Of a stretch of DNA of 64,000 nt, positions 50,161 to 60,798 are shown in pieces (position 1 is the stretch's first letter; every line of letters starts with the position of its first letter). The DNA is taken from positions 1-64,000 of the forward strand of contig JAJZIH010000010.1 of the NCBI GenBank assembly GCA_021810635.1, written 5' to 3'. The stretch is from Pseudomonadota bacterium. Its GTDB lineage: Bacteria; Pseudomonadota; Gammaproteobacteria; JAKAQQ01. A program made the position numbers and the translations under genes. The notes under the pieces were generated by a model, which worked only from the letters and a program-made list of their open reading frames with translations, ran no database searches and was not told the DNA's origin.

Positions 50161-51510
50161 TCAGGCCGACCCCTCGGCCGTTTTGTCCTCCGCTCCGCTC
50201 CGCGACAGCCGTCCTTCCCAGCCGCGGGCCGCTCGGATGATGTCCGCCAGCCGGTCCGGCACGAGTCGGCCCCAGGCGACCTTCGGACGGCCAGCCACCC
50301 AGACATGCGACACCTGGCTGCGGGTTGCGGCGTAGACGATCTGCACGATGGGATCATGGCAGGGAGTCGTGGCGGGTCCAGAAAGGTCAATCGCGATGAA
50401 ATCCGCACTTTTGCCGGTTTCGAGCGAACCGATTTCGGAATCCAGTCCGAGCACCCGGGCCCCTTCCAGGGTGGCCATCCGGATGAGGTCGCCTGCGGGA
50501 AGCGCCGTGGGATCGCCGCTGAATCCCTTGGCTACGAGTGCTGCCGTCTTCATCTCTCCCAAAAGATCCAGATCGTCGTTGCTGGCCGCTCCGTCGGTTC
50601 CCAAGGCGACCCGGATCCCCGCGCGTCGGAGCTCGGCGACCGGAGAGATCCCGCTGCCCAGCTTGAGGTTGGATTCCGGGCAATGGACGGCGGCGGCGCC
50701 GGTGGTGGCGAGACGCTCGATTTCTTGCGGGCTCACCGCCGTCAGATGGACCGCAATGAGACGCGCGTTGAGCAGACCCAACCGGTCCAGGTAGGCAATC
50801 GGGGACATTCCCTGGGTCCGCATCGACTCGGCAACTTCCGTTTGCGTCTCGTGGAGATGCATGTGCACCGGAAGGTCGAGTTCGCTGGCCAGGGTGGAGA
50901 GAAGTTTCAGGGTGGCCTCGTCAACGGAGTACACGGCATGCGGAGCGAGGGCGAACCGGATCTGGGGATCGTGTGCGTAGCGGTCGCGCAACTCAAGCCC
51001 ACGGCGCAGGTAGTCGACGGGAGTTTCGGCCCACCGCGTGGGGAAGCCGATCACGGGGAGCCCGGCCACCAGGCGGATGCCCATGTCCTGCGCGGTTTCG
51101 ATGGTCGCATCGGGGAAAAAATACATGTCATTGAAGCAGGTGGTTCCGGACAGGAGCATTTCCGCAATGGCCAGGCGGGAGCCTTCCATCACGAAGTCCC
51201 GGTCCATCCACCGTTTTTCGAGCGGCCAGATGAACTGCCGGAGCCAGCGGTCCAAGGGTTGATCGGTCCCGATGCCGCGCAGGAGGGCCATCGCCGCGTG
51301 GGTATGCGCGTTGACCAAACCGGGCAGGAGGGCATGGGTGGGCAGGTGTTGCCGCTCCGCGTCCGGGTAACGCTGGATGGCGAGCGCTTCGGGCAATAGG
51401 TCCTGAATCCGCCCGGCACGGACCACGAGGGCGTGGTTTTCGAACACGGCTCCCTCGGGGACAACGGGTATAATCCATCGTGCCGAAACGATCCGGTCTT
51501 TCGGGGCCAT
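50161..51510 (-). CDS. mtaD: 5'-methylthioadenosine/S-adenosylhomocysteine deaminase-like amidohydrolase
   Basis: LLPGLVNAHTHAAMALLRGIG, VHMHLHETQTEVAES, LGTDGAASNDDLDLLGEMKTAALVAKG; ATG at 51510. Confidence 0.87.
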   Translation of the reverse strand: MAPKDRIVSARWIIPVVPEGAVFENHALVVRAGRIQDLLPEALAIQRYPDAERQHLPTHALLPGLVNAHTHAAMALLRGIGTDQPLDRWLRQFIWPLEKRWMDRDFVMEGSRLAIAEMLLSGTTCFNDMYFFPDATIETAQDMGIRLVAGLPVIGFPTRWAETPVDYLRRGLELRDRYAHDPQIRFALAPHAVYSVDEATLKLLSTLASELDLPVHMHLHETQTEVAESMRTQGMSPIAYLDRLGLLNARLIAVHLTAVSPQEIERLATTGAAAVHCPESNLKLGSGISPVAELRRAGIRVALGTDGAASNDDLDLLGEMKTAALVAKGFSGDPTALPAGDLIRMATLEGARVLGLDSEIGSLETGKSADFIAIDLSGPATTPCHDPIVQIVYAATRSQVSHVWVAGRPKVAWGRLVPDRLADIIRAARGWEGRLSRSGAEDKTAEGSA

Positions 51511-51579
51511 GACTCCCCCTGGCTCGACAACGGAGACCATTATGACGGATTTGAATCCCTCCCCTGGGCCGGGGACCGC

Positions 51580-52761
51580 ATGAACCCGCCGGAAAACGCC
51601 GGTCAGCGGCCGCCTCTCGTGCCTCTCGTCTGGGAGGAGGGGCGGGTGCGCATTCTCGACCAGCGTCTCCTCCCCGGACGGGAACAGTACGTGGAAGCCC
51701 GGGATGCCGGAGCCGTGGCCGATGCCATCATCCAGATGCGGCTCCGGGGCGCTCCGCTCATCGGGGTCGCCGCGGCGTATGGGGTCGCCCTCGAAGCGCG
51801 GCGGTTGCTTGACGGGCATCGTTCGGCCGAGTTCTACGACCGGATGAAGCAGACGATCTCCCATTTGTTGGGCTGTCGTCCCACCGCGGTCAACCTGATG
51901 CGTGCGCTCGCGCCTCCCGCCCGGTGGCTCGAGGAGGGACGGGATCCGGGGGATTTTGCGGCCCGCTGCGAGGAATGGGCTCACGGTCTGGCCCGGATGG
52001 AAGCGGAAGCCTGCGATGCCATGGGTCGGCTGGGCGCGGACTGCCTGAAGGCTGCGGGCCGGATCCTCACCCACTGCAATACGGGCCGCCTGGCCACCGT
52101 CGGTACCGGGACCGCGCTCGCGGTGGTTCGCGAAGCCGTGCGCCGCGATCCGGCCTGCCGAGTGACCTGCACCGAGACCCGCCCCTGGCTCCAGGGGGCT
52201 CGGCTCACCGCCTACGAACTGTCCCGCGAGGGGATCCCCGTCGACCTGGTCACGGAATCGGCTGCCGGCGACCGCCTGCTTGATCATGCGATCGACTACT
52301 TCATCGTGGGAGCCGATCGCATGAGTCCGGACGGACGGGTGGTGAACAAGGTGGGGACCCACATGCTGGCTCAGCTGGCCCGCACCGGAGGGGCCCGGAC
52401 CATGGTGGTCGCGCCCACCACGACCATCGACTGGGAGTGGGACCCCGCTCACCCCGCCATCCTCGAACGCCGCAGCGGCGAGGAACTCTGGGCGGCCACG
52501 GGGTGCCCGGAAATCCCGCCGGGAATCCAGGTCGACAACCCGGTTTTCGACCTCACTCCGCCCGACCTCATCGACTGGATCGTGACCGAGAAGGGGGTGA
52601 TCGCACCCGCCGGCGGGGAGGGTTTTGACCCCCACCGCTTTGCCTCCGGCCTGGAAGGGGCCTGGAACCGGTCTCCGGTGGCCGGAGGGGGAAATCAGGT
52701 AAAATTTGCCCGAGCCGCTTCGAGCCCGCCCTCCAGGGACCTGCCTCCGCATGACCGATAA
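51580..52761 (+). CDS. mtnA: Methylthioribose-1-phosphate isomerase
   Basis: [64 protein letters not shown]. Confidence 0.93.
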   Translation: MNPPENAGQRPPLVPLVWEEGRVRILDQRLLPGREQYVEARDAGAVADAIIQMRLRGAPLIGVAAAYGVALEARRLLDGHRSAEFYDRMKQTISHLLGCRPTAVNLMRALAPPARWLEEGRDPGDFAARCEEWAHGLARMEAEACDAMGRLGADCLKAAGRILTHCNTGRLATVGTGTALAVVREAVRRDPACRVTCTETRPWLQGARLTAYELSREGIPVDLVTESAAGDRLLDHAIDYFIVGADRMSPDGRVVNKVGTHMLAQLARTGGARTMVVAPTTTIDWEWDPAHPAILERRSGEELWAATGCPEIPPGIQVDNPVFDLTPPDLIDWIVTEKGVIAPAGGEGFDPHRFASGLEGAWNRSPVAGGGNQVKFARAASSPPSRDLPPHDR

Positions 52762-55312
52762 CGTCAACGAAATCACCTCGATTACGCTCGAAGACGAGCT
52801 CAAGCGTTCCTATCTCGACTACGCCATGAGCGTGATCGTCGGACGGGCCCTGCCGGACATCCGGGACGGCCTGAAGCCGGTCCACCGCCGGGTTCTCTAC
52901 GCCATGCAGGTTCTGGGCAACGACTGGAACAAGCCGTACAAGAAATCCGCCCGGGTGGTGGGGGATGTGATCGGCAAATACCACCCCCATGGGGATGCGG
53001 CCGTTTACGATACGATCGTTCGCATGGCCCAGCCCTTCGCGATGCGCTACGTGCTGGTGGACGGGCAGGGCAACTTCGGCTCGATCGATGGCGATGCGCC
53101 GGCGGCCATGCGTTATACCGAGATCCGCCTAGCCAAGCTGGCCCACGCGCTTCTCGCCGACCTTGAAAAAGCCACGGTCGATTTCCTGCCCAACTACGAC
53201 GGGGCCGAGACCGAACCGACCGTCCTGCCCACCCGACTTCCCAACCTGCTGGTGAACGGCAGCAGCGGCATTGCGGTGGGGATGGCGACCACGATCCCGC
53301 CGCACAACCTCCGGGAAACCATCGACGCCGTTCTGGCCCTTCTGGGGCAACCGGATCTGGGCCTCGAGGAACTCCGGCGATACCTTCCGGGACCGGATTT
53401 TCCGACCGGCGGGGTGATCCTCGGCGATGAGGGGATCCGGCAGGCGTACGCCACCGGGCGCGGGCGCCTCAAGGTCCGCGGGCGGACGAGACTCGAGTCC
53501 CGGCCCGGAAACCGGGAAGCCCTCATCGTTTACGAGTTGCCGTACCAGGTCAACAAGGCGTCCTTCATCGAACAGATCGCGACCCTGGTCCGGGAGCGGA
53601 AAATCGAGGGGATCAGCGAGCTCCGCGACGAATCGGACCGCGACGGCATGCGCGTGGTGATCGAGCTCAAGCGGGGCGAGAATCCCGACGTCATCCTCAA
53701 CAACCTGTACCAGCACACGGCGCTCCAGGGTTCCTTCGTGGTCAACATGGTGGCCCTGAAAGACGGGCAGCCGCGTCTTTTCGATCTGCGCTCGATGCTC
53801 CAGGCCTTTTTGGAGCACCGCCGCGAGGTCGTGACCCGCAGGACTCTGTTCGATCTCGAGAAGGCGAGGGAACGCGCCCACCTCCTGGAAGGCCTGGCGC
53901 TCGCGGTTTCCAACATCGACGAGATGATCCAGGTGATCAAGCGGGCCGGACAGCCGAGCGAGGCGCGGGAGGCTTTGATCCGCCGGCCCTGGTCCGGAGT
54001 CTTCCTGGTCGAGCTTTTGGCCCGGGCGGGCGTGGAACGGACGGGGCCCGCGGATCTCTTGGAGCGGTATCAACTGACGGAAAACCAGGCCCAGGCCATT
54101 TTGGAGCTTCGCCTGCAGCGGCTCACGGGCCTCGAACGGGACAAGATCACAGCTGAGTACTTGGACCTCTTGAACCGGATCCGCGATTACGAGGACATTG
54201 TGGGCCGGGAAGCCCGTCTGGTCGAGGAGATCCAGCGCGAGCTCGTCGAGATCCGGGACGAGTTCGGCGACGCGCGGCGGACGGAGATCGCTCCGGGCAG
54301 CGAGATCCTGAGGACCGAGGACCTGATCGCCCAGGAGGACGTGGTGGTCACGCTGTCCCATGAAGGCTATATCAAGTACCAGACGCTCGACACCTACCGC
54401 CTGCAGCGGCGGGGAGGGCGCGGACGGACGGCGACCGCCGTCAAGGAATCCGATTTCATCGAGAAACTCTTTCTCACCCGGACCCACGACACACTGCTTT
54501 GTTTTTCGACCCGCGGTCGGGTCTACTGGACCCGGGTTTTCGAGCTGCCGGAGGGTGGGAGCACGGCCAAGGGCAAGCCCCTCGTCAACCTTCTCCAGCT
54601 GGGCGAAGGCGAACGCATCACCGCGATTCTCGACGTGGACCGCTTCGACCGGGAACAATTCGTTTTCATGGCCACCCGGTGTGGGGTTGTCAAGAAGGTG
54701 GCCCTGGGCGACTTTTCGCGTCCCCGGTCCAGCGGCATCCTGGCGATCGACCTGCCCGAAGAGGACGTGCTGATCAGTGCGGAGCGCACCGACGGTTATC
54801 GGGACCTCATGCTTTTTGCCTCGAACGGAAAGGCCATCCGGTTCCCGGAAACCGATGTGCGCACCATGGGACGTCAGGCGACGGGGGTGCGCGGGATCCG
54901 GCTGGCCGCCGGTGCCCATGTCGTGGCCGTGGCCGTGATCGGGGAGGGGGTGGAGGACATCCTCACGGTCACGGCGCATGGGTTCGGGAAACGGACCGCA
55001 CTCCAGGAATATCTCGCCCAGACGCGGGGGGGCAAAGGGGTGATCTCGATCCAGACCGGACCCCGTAACGGGGCGGTCATCGGCGCCGCCCCGGTCCGAT
55101 CGGCGGACGAGGCCATGCTGGTGACCCAGAACGGGACGCTCGTGCGGATTGCGGTGGATTCGATTTCCCGCGTGGGCCGCAACACGCAGGGGGTTCGGCT
55201 CATCCGGCTCGACGACGGGGATACCGTCGTCAACCTGGAACGCATACCGGCGGAGCCGGCCGATGAGGACCGAAACCCCGCTCCGGTTCCCCCGGACGAA
55301 ACGGCGCCATGA
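52751..55312 (+). CDS. gyrA: DNA gyrase subunit A
   Basis: [69 protein letters not shown]; GyrA C-terminal repeats. Confidence 0.97.
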   Translation: MTDNVNEITSITLEDELKRSYLDYAMSVIVGRALPDIRDGLKPVHRRVLYAMQVLGNDWNKPYKKSARVVGDVIGKYHPHGDAAVYDTIVRMAQPFAMRYVLVDGQGNFGSIDGDAPAAMRYTEIRLAKLAHALLADLEKATVDFLPNYDGAETEPTVLPTRLPNLLVNGSSGIAVGMATTIPPHNLRETIDAVLALLGQPDLGLEELRRYLPGPDFPTGGVILGDEGIRQAYATGRGRLKVRGRTRLESRPGNREALIVYELPYQVNKASFIEQIATLVRERKIEGISELRDESDRDGMRVVIELKRGENPDVILNNLYQHTALQGSFVVNMVALKDGQPRLFDLRSMLQAFLEHRREVVTRRTLFDLEKARERAHLLEGLALAVSNIDEMIQVIKRAGQPSEAREALIRRPWSGVFLVELLARAGVERTGPADLLERYQLTENQAQAILELRLQRLTGLERDKITAEYLDLLNRIRDYEDIVGREARLVEEIQRELVEIRDEFGDARRTEIAPGSEILRTEDLIAQEDVVVTLSHEGYIKYQTLDTYRLQRRGGRGRTATAVKESDFIEKLFLTRTHDTLLCFSTRGRVYWTRVFELPEGGSTAKGKPLVNLLQLGEGERITAILDVDRFDREQFVFMATRCGVVKKVALGDFSRPRSSGILAIDLPEEDVLISAERTDGYRDLMLFASNGKAIRFPETDVRTMGRQATGVRGIRLAAGAHVVAVAVIGEGVEDILTVTAHGFGKRTALQEYLAQTRGGKGVISIQTGPRNGAVIGAAPVRSADEAMLVTQNGTLVRIAVDSISRVGRNTQGVRLIRLDDGDTVVNLERIPAEPADEDRNPAPVPPDETAP

Positions 55313-56454
55313 ACCCCAAGGCCGTCCGGCCGGATCCGCTCCCGGGACGGGTGCCCGGACCCGGCGAACGGAGCTGGAACTTCGGGCCCGGTCCGGCCTA
55401 TCTGCCGGATGAGGTGGTGCGCGAGGCACAGGAGGCGCTCTGGCGGTTTGGCGAAACCGGGATGGGGGTGGCCGAGATCAGCCATCGGGATCCCCTGTTT
55501 CTCGAACTCGTCGAAGGGCTCGAGGCCCGGGTTCGACGGCTGCTCGCGCTGCCGGCCTCACATGCGGTCCTCTTCATGGCGGGAGGCGCGAGACCCCATT
55601 TCAGCCTGGTTCCCTTGAACCTCTCCAAGCCGCGGCGGGGGCGGACCGCCTACGCCCTCACGGGTTACTGGTCGCGTCTCGCGCGGAGTGATGCGGCGGT
55701 TCTGGTGCAGACGGAGGTGGCGGCCGAAATCCTGGAAGGGGATCCGGTGGCCATCCCGGACCCGGCCCGCTGGAACCTCCGGGAACCCGTGGACTATCTC
55801 TATTACACCGACAATGAGAGCATCGACGGCGTGGAGTTTGGAAGTCCGCCGGTCGTTGGAGGGCTCCCGCTCGTCGCGGACATGACGGCCAACCTGTTTT
55901 CCCGGCCGATCCCCGATCCCGATGTCTTCGATCTGATTTTTGCGGGTGCCCAGAAAAACCTGGGAATTACCGGGCTGGCGATCGTGATGGTCAGAAAGGA
56001 AGCGCTCGCGGGGTCTCTCGAGGGCTGGCCCCGTTACCTCCAGTACCGGGACTGGATCGCCTGCCGATCGATGGTCAACACCCCCCCAACCTTCAACCTC
56101 TACATGGCTGACCTCATGGCCCGGTGGATGGAAAAGGAGGGTGGACTCGCGGTTCTGGCCGCCCGTAACCGGAAAAAGGCGGATCTCCTGTATGCGGCGA
56201 TTGACCAGAGCGGCGGGTTCTACCGGAACCGGGTTGCACCCGCCTGCCGCTCGCGGATGAATGTGCCTTTTCGGCTGGCGGACGAGCGCCGGACGCCGCA
56301 GTTCCTCGAAGCGGCGCGTGGTGCCGGCCTGGTTCAGATTGCCGGGCACCACTCGGTCGGCGGCTGCCGGGCCAGCATCTACAATGCCATGCCGGAAGCC
56401 GGCGTCCGGCAACTGTGTGAGTTCATGCGCGAATACCAGCGGACGGCCGGGTAG
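55309..56454 (+). CDS. serC: Phosphoserine aminotransferase
   Basis: [43 protein letters not shown]. Confidence 0.93.
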   Translation: MNPKAVRPDPLPGRVPGPGERSWNFGPGPAYLPDEVVREAQEALWRFGETGMGVAEISHRDPLFLELVEGLEARVRRLLALPASHAVLFMAGGARPHFSLVPLNLSKPRRGRTAYALTGYWSRLARSDAAVLVQTEVAAEILEGDPVAIPDPARWNLREPVDYLYYTDNESIDGVEFGSPPVVGGLPLVADMTANLFSRPIPDPDVFDLIFAGAQKNLGITGLAIVMVRKEALAGSLEGWPRYLQYRDWIACRSMVNTPPTFNLYMADLMARWMEKEGGLAVLAARNRKKADLLYAAIDQSGGFYRNRVAPACRSRMNVPFRLADERRTPQFLEAARGAGLVQIAGHHSVGGCRASIYNAMPEAGVRQLCEFMREYQRTAG

Positions 56455-56467
56455 GGGCCGGATCCGG

Positions 56468-57559
56468 ATGGCCATGCCCCATAACCCCTACATCGAAACC
56501 ATCCGTCCCTACGAGCCCGGCAAGCCGGTCGAGGAGGTCGAGCGCGAGTACGGGCTGCACTCCGTCGTGAAACTGGCCTCGAATGAAAATCCGCTGGGAC
56601 CGAGTCCCTATGCCGTGCGGGCCGCCGAAAAGGCCCTCTCGCGGGCGGCTCTCTACCCGGACAGCGGGTCTTACACGCTGACGCGGAAACTGGCGGAAAA
56701 ACATGGATTGCCGCCCGACTGTTTGGTCATCGGGACCGGATCCGACCACCTGTTCATGCTGCTCGCCCTGGTCCTGCTCAATCCGCAAACCAACGCGGTG
56801 ATTTCCGAGTTCACCTTTCCCACCTACGCCATTGCGGTCCATTCCGTGGGGGCCGAACTCAGGGTCGCCCGCTCCGGAGCGGGGCTCGGCCAGGAGGTGG
56901 ATCACCTCTTGGCCGCCATCGACTCGGCCACGCGGGTGATTTTCATCGACAATCCCAACAATCCGATCGGAAGCTATCTTTCCCGATCCGCAATCGTCCG
57001 CCTGATGGACGCGGTCCCCCGCGAGACGCTGGTCGTCCTCGATGAGGCGTACTATGAGTTTGTCGATGCCCCCGATTACATCTCGGGGCTCGAATACCTC
57101 GCCCGTTATCCCAATTTGATGGTCACGAGAACCTTCTCCAAGGCCTATGGCCTGGCAGGGTTCCGGATCGGATATGGACTGGCGGATCCGGCCTTGGTCC
57201 GGCTGCTCCAGCGCGTCAGGCTGCCCTTCAGCATCAGCCATCTGGCCCTGGCTGCGGCGGAGGCCGCCCTCGCGGATACGGAACACTTGGTCAGGACTCG
57301 CCAGCTCGTTTTGTCGGAAAGACCCCGCCTGGCCGCCCTCCTTGAGAAACGCCTGGTCAGGATCCTGCCCTCGCAAGGCAATTTCGTGACGGCCGAAACG
57401 CCGGTTCCAGCCCGGCAACTATTTGAAGCGCTGCTCAAGGTCGGCATCATCATCCGCCCCCTGGCCGGCATGGGCCTGCCGGACCATGTCCGGGTCAGTG
57501 TGGGCCTGCCCACCCAAAATCAAGCCTTGGGGAAGGCCCTGGAGGCTGTTTTGGGGTGA
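56468..57559 (+). CDS. hisC: Histidinol-phosphate aminotransferase
   Basis: LASNENPLGPSPYAVRAAEKAL, DNPNNPIGSYL, VVLDEAYYEF, RTFSKAYGLAGFRIGYG. Confidence 0.92.
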   Translation: MAMPHNPYIETIRPYEPGKPVEEVEREYGLHSVVKLASNENPLGPSPYAVRAAEKALSRAALYPDSGSYTLTRKLAEKHGLPPDCLVIGTGSDHLFMLLALVLLNPQTNAVISEFTFPTYAIAVHSVGAELRVARSGAGLGQEVDHLLAAIDSATRVIFIDNPNNPIGSYLSRSAIVRLMDAVPRETLVVLDEAYYEFVDAPDYISGLEYLARYPNLMVTRTFSKAYGLAGFRIGYGLADPALVRLLQRVRLPFSISHLALAAAEAALADTEHLVRTRQLVLSERPRLAALLEKRLVRILPSQGNFVTAETPVPARQLFEALLKVGIIIRPLAGMGLPDHVRVSVGLPTQNQALGKALEAVLG

Positions 57560-58230
57560 TCCAGGAATCACTGCCACCGGTCATCACCATCGATGGACCG
57601 GGAGGGGCGGGAAAGGGAACCGTGTCTTCGCGCCTGGCGGAACGGCTGTCCTGGAACTGGCTGGAAAGTGGCCGTCTCTACCGTTGGCTCGGCTGGCGTG
57701 CGGCTCGGGAACATCTGGACGCGGGTGACGAGGAGGCCCTCTGCGGTCTCATCGCTGGCATCCAGCTGCGTTGCGCGGCGGGAAGCAGGCGGCTCGAAAT
57801 CGTGGGATCCCCGGCTTTCGAGGTGCTCGCGGACGAGGCCGCCGCGGATTGGGCGTCGCGGCTTGCGGCCCTGCCGGCCGTGCGCTCGGCCCTTCTGCCG
57901 GTCCAGCACGCCTGCCGGCTGCCGCCCGGCCTTGTGGCCGATGGCCGCGATATGGGAACGGTGGTTTTCCCCGATGCCCGGCTCAAGGTGTTTCTCACGG
58001 CCAGTGTGGAAGCGCGGGCCCTGAGGCGTCTTAAACAGTTGAATGCATTAGGGCTTTATGGTAGCCTTAACCACTTGACTCAGGAGATCGAAGAGCGGGA
58101 TGAAAGGGATCGGCGTCGATCCGTATCACCCCTCAGGTCTGCGCCCGGTGCCTGGATTCTCGACAGTACCGGGCTCACTGCCGACGCGGTCGTGCAGCGG
58201 ATCTGGGAGGCTTGGCAGGCCGGCTCATGA
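57556..58230 (+). CDS. cmk: Cytidylate kinase
   Basis: ITIDGPGGAGKGTVSSRLAERL, VADGRDMGTVVFPDARLKVFLTAS. Confidence 0.94.
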   Translation: MIQESLPPVITIDGPGGAGKGTVSSRLAERLSWNWLESGRLYRWLGWRAAREHLDAGDEEALCGLIAGIQLRCAAGSRRLEIVGSPAFEVLADEAAADWASRLAALPAVRSALLPVQHACRLPPGLVADGRDMGTVVFPDARLKVFLTASVEARALRRLKQLNALGLYGSLNHLTQEIEERDERDRRRSVSPLRSAPGAWILDSTGLTADAVVQRIWEAWQAGS

Positions 58231-58328
58231 GTCAGGGTTTTTCATCTGCAGGGGCAGCCAGGAGGCGCCCCGTTTGTCCATTCTCATGCCGGCCCGGTTG
58301 GGGACGGATGAGACTTCATCAGGTCAGA

Positions 58329-58350
58329 GTGCCAGTGGCACGGGTTTTTT
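58329..58350 (+). terminator. Terminator-like hairpin plus T6 tract just before the rpsA start codon
   Basis: GTGCC-AGT-GGCAC-GGG-TTTTTT, followed by GA and the ATG at 58353. Confidence 0.45.
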
Positions 58351-58352
58351 GA

Positions 58353-60029
58353 ATGTCGGAATCGTTCGCTGATCTTCTCGAAGAAAGCCTGTCCAAGACC
58401 CAACTCAATCCGGGCAGCATCATCAAGGCCAAGGTCATCTTCATCAACCCCGATGTGGTGATCGTCAATGCGGGACTCAAGTCCGAGGGGGTCATTCCGA
58501 TCGACCAGTTCCGGGATGAATCGGGCGGGATTCCCATCCAGGTCGGGGACGAGGTGGAAGTGGCGATCGAAACCCTGGAAGACGGGATGGGGGAAACCCA
58601 CCTGTCCCGGGAGCGGGCCCGCCGGCTCAGGACCTGGAAGGAACTGGAGGACGCCTTTGAAAAGGAGTCCATCGTCACCGGAACCATCACCGGCAAAGTG
58701 AAAGGCGGGTTTACCGTCAACCTGAGAGAGATCCGTGCCTTCCTGCCGGGTTCGCTGGTCGACATCCGTCCCGTGCGCGATTCATCCTATCTCGAGGGAC
58801 GGCCGCTCCAATTCAAGATCATCAAGCTGGACCAGAAACGGAACAACGTGGTGGTCTCCCGCCGGGCCGTGGTCGAGGCGGAAAACCAGGGTGAACGGGA
58901 ATCCCTGCTTGAGAAGATCAAGGAAGGCGCCCTGCTCAAGGGGATTGTGAAGAATCTGACCGAGTACGGTGCCTTTGTCGACCTGGGTGGCATCGACGGG
59001 CTTCTCCACATCACGGACATGGCCTGGCGCCGCGTCCGCAACCCGTCCGAAATCGTCACGGTCGGCCAGGAAATCGACGTCAAGGTTCTCCGGTTCGACC
59101 GCGAACGCAATCGGGTGTCTTTGGGGATCAAACAGCTCGGGGAGGATCCCTGGACCGACATCGACCGCCGTCACCCGGTGGCGAGCCGGACTTTCGGGCG
59201 CGTGACCAATGTGACCGAATACGGCTGTTTTGTCGAAATCGAGCCCGGGGTTGAAGGCCTGGTGCATCTCTCGGAAATGGACTGGTCGTCTCGCAATGTC
59301 AACCCGGCCAAAGTGGTTCACGTCGGAGACGAGAAGGAAGTGATGATTCTTGAGATCGATACCGAAAGACGGAGGATCTCGCTCGGAATCAAGCAATGCA
59401 CATCCAACCCGTGGGAAGATTTTGCCCAGAACCACAAGAAGGGAGAGCAGATCCAGGGCAAGGTCAAGTCCATTACCGACTTCGGCATTTTCGTCGGCCT
59501 GGAAGGAGGGATTGACGGCCTGGTCCACGTCTCCGATATCTCCTGGGACCTTCCTGGGGAAGAGGCCATCCGCAACTACAAGAAAGGGGACGAGGTGGAC
59601 ACGGTTCTTTTGGCGATCGATTCGGAACGGGAACGGATTTCACTGGGAATCAAGCAGTTGGCACGAGATCCCTTCACGGCTTTTCTGACGGCCCACCCGC
59701 GCGGAACCGCCGTGCGAGGGGTGGTCAAGGAGGTGGAGGAGAAGGGCGCCACGATTCAGCTGGAGGAGGGGATCGATGGCTACTTGGCCGCCGGTGATCT
59801 CAATCGCGACCGGGTGAGTGATGCCCGGACGGTTCTCCACCCGGGAGAGGAAGTCGAAGCCCATGTCATGGCCTACGACCGGAAGTCACGGGTCGTGGCC
59901 CTGTCGGTCCGGGCGCTGGAACTCGAAGAGGAGGCCAAGGCGCTCGATACCTACACCCGCCGTTCCACCGGACCGATCCCCACGATCGGTGATCTGTTCA
60001 AGGAAAAAAACCAGGAAACCAATCCATAG
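58353..60029 (+). CDS. rpsA: 30S ribosomal protein S1
   Basis: 558 aa with repeated S1 RNA-binding motifs ([63 protein letters not shown]). Confidence 0.97.
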   Translation: MSESFADLLEESLSKTQLNPGSIIKAKVIFINPDVVIVNAGLKSEGVIPIDQFRDESGGIPIQVGDEVEVAIETLEDGMGETHLSRERARRLRTWKELEDAFEKESIVTGTITGKVKGGFTVNLREIRAFLPGSLVDIRPVRDSSYLEGRPLQFKIIKLDQKRNNVVVSRRAVVEAENQGERESLLEKIKEGALLKGIVKNLTEYGAFVDLGGIDGLLHITDMAWRRVRNPSEIVTVGQEIDVKVLRFDRERNRVSLGIKQLGEDPWTDIDRRHPVASRTFGRVTNVTEYGCFVEIEPGVEGLVHLSEMDWSSRNVNPAKVVHVGDEKEVMILEIDTERRRISLGIKQCTSNPWEDFAQNHKKGEQIQGKVKSITDFGIFVGLEGGIDGLVHVSDISWDLPGEEAIRNYKKGDEVDTVLLAIDSERERISLGIKQLARDPFTAFLTAHPRGTAVRGVVKEVEEKGATIQLEEGIDGYLAAGDLNRDRVSDARTVLHPGEEVEAHVMAYDRKSRVVALSVRALELEEEAKALDTYTRRSTGPIPTIGDLFKEKNQETNP

Positions 60030-60078
60030 GGGGATGCATTCTTGATCCGAGCGAGTACCGGGCGAGAAAGGGGAGGGC

Positions 60079-60387
60079 ATGTTCGTGACGCGATCACAAC
60101 TCATTGAGTACATCAGCCAGCGCTATCGGCATCTTCCTCAACAGGACATCGAGCTGGCCGTCAAAACCCTGCTGGAACACCTGGGGACGGCCTTGGCGCA
60201 GGGCCGGCGGATCGAGATCCGGGGGTTCGGCAGTTTTTCCCTGCACTATCACAAACCGCGCATGGGGCGTAATCCAAAAACCGGGGAACCGGTTGCTCTG
60301 GCCGGCCGGTTTGTTCCGCATTTCAAACCAGGAAAGTCGCTGCGGACCGAGATCGAAAAATCCGCCGTGTCGATCCAGTCCCACTAA
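60079..60387 (+). CDS. ihfB: Integration host factor subunit beta
   Basis: [68 protein letters not shown]. Confidence 0.95.
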   Translation: MFVTRSQLIEYISQRYRHLPQQDIELAVKTLLEHLGTALAQGRRIEIRGFGSFSLHYHKPRMGRNPKTGEPVALAGRFVPHFKPGKSLRTEIEKSAVSIQSH

Positions 60388-60401
60388 GAAGTCGCGGATA
60401 G

Positions 60402-60435
60402 CACCTGCTGCGGAAGCAGCTTAAACTAGCAGGTG
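60402..60435. promoter_or_regulatory. Overlapping alternative inverted repeats between ihfB and lapA
   Basis: CACCTGCT(60402-60409)/AGCAGGTG(60428-60435) and GCTGC(60407-60411)/GCAGC(60416-60420). Confidence 0.4.
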
Positions 60436-60471
60436 GACGATTTCTCGGCATTTGACGGCAGCGGGTCAGAC

Positions 60472-60798
60472 ATGAAAAGAGGATTGTTTTCGATCACGGC
60501 CATCGGTGTGCTCGTCGTGCTTTTCATCATCGCACTCGAGAACCCGCAGCCGGTGGTTCTTCATCTCCTGGGATGGCGGTGGGTGACTCCGCTTTTCGTG
60601 CCTTTCCTCGTGGGGTTTGTATCCGGTGGGGTACTCATGTTCCTGTTTCTCTTGCCCGCCCGGATCCGGCTGTCCTGGAGACTCCGTCGCCTCCGGCGTG
60701 CAGAGCCCCTCCCCGGTGGCGGAATCCCGGGAAACCAACCGATCCCGAATCCCTTGGTGCGAACACCGGACCGGACACGGGAGACGCAGGGTTCATGA
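60472..60798 (+). CDS. lapA: Lipopolysaccharide assembly protein LapA-like
   Basis: Two-TM protein (FIIALENPQPVVLHLLGWRWVTPLFVPFLVGFVSGGVL) between ihfB and lapB. Confidence 0.85.
   Translation: MKRGLFSITAIGVLVVLFIIALENPQPVVLHLLGWRWVTPLFVPFLVGFVSGGVLMFLFLLPARIRLSWRLRRLRRAEPLPGGGIPGNQPIPNPLVRTPDRTRETQGS

Noticed and set aside
51511-52803. N-terminal extension of mtaD (880-aa ORF)
   Set aside because: Antisense to mtnA; the amidohydrolase begins near 51510.
53129-55429. 766-aa minus-strand ORF over gyrA
   Set aside because: Shadow ORF of gyrA; no recognisable domains and His/Gln/Arg/Pro-rich composition.
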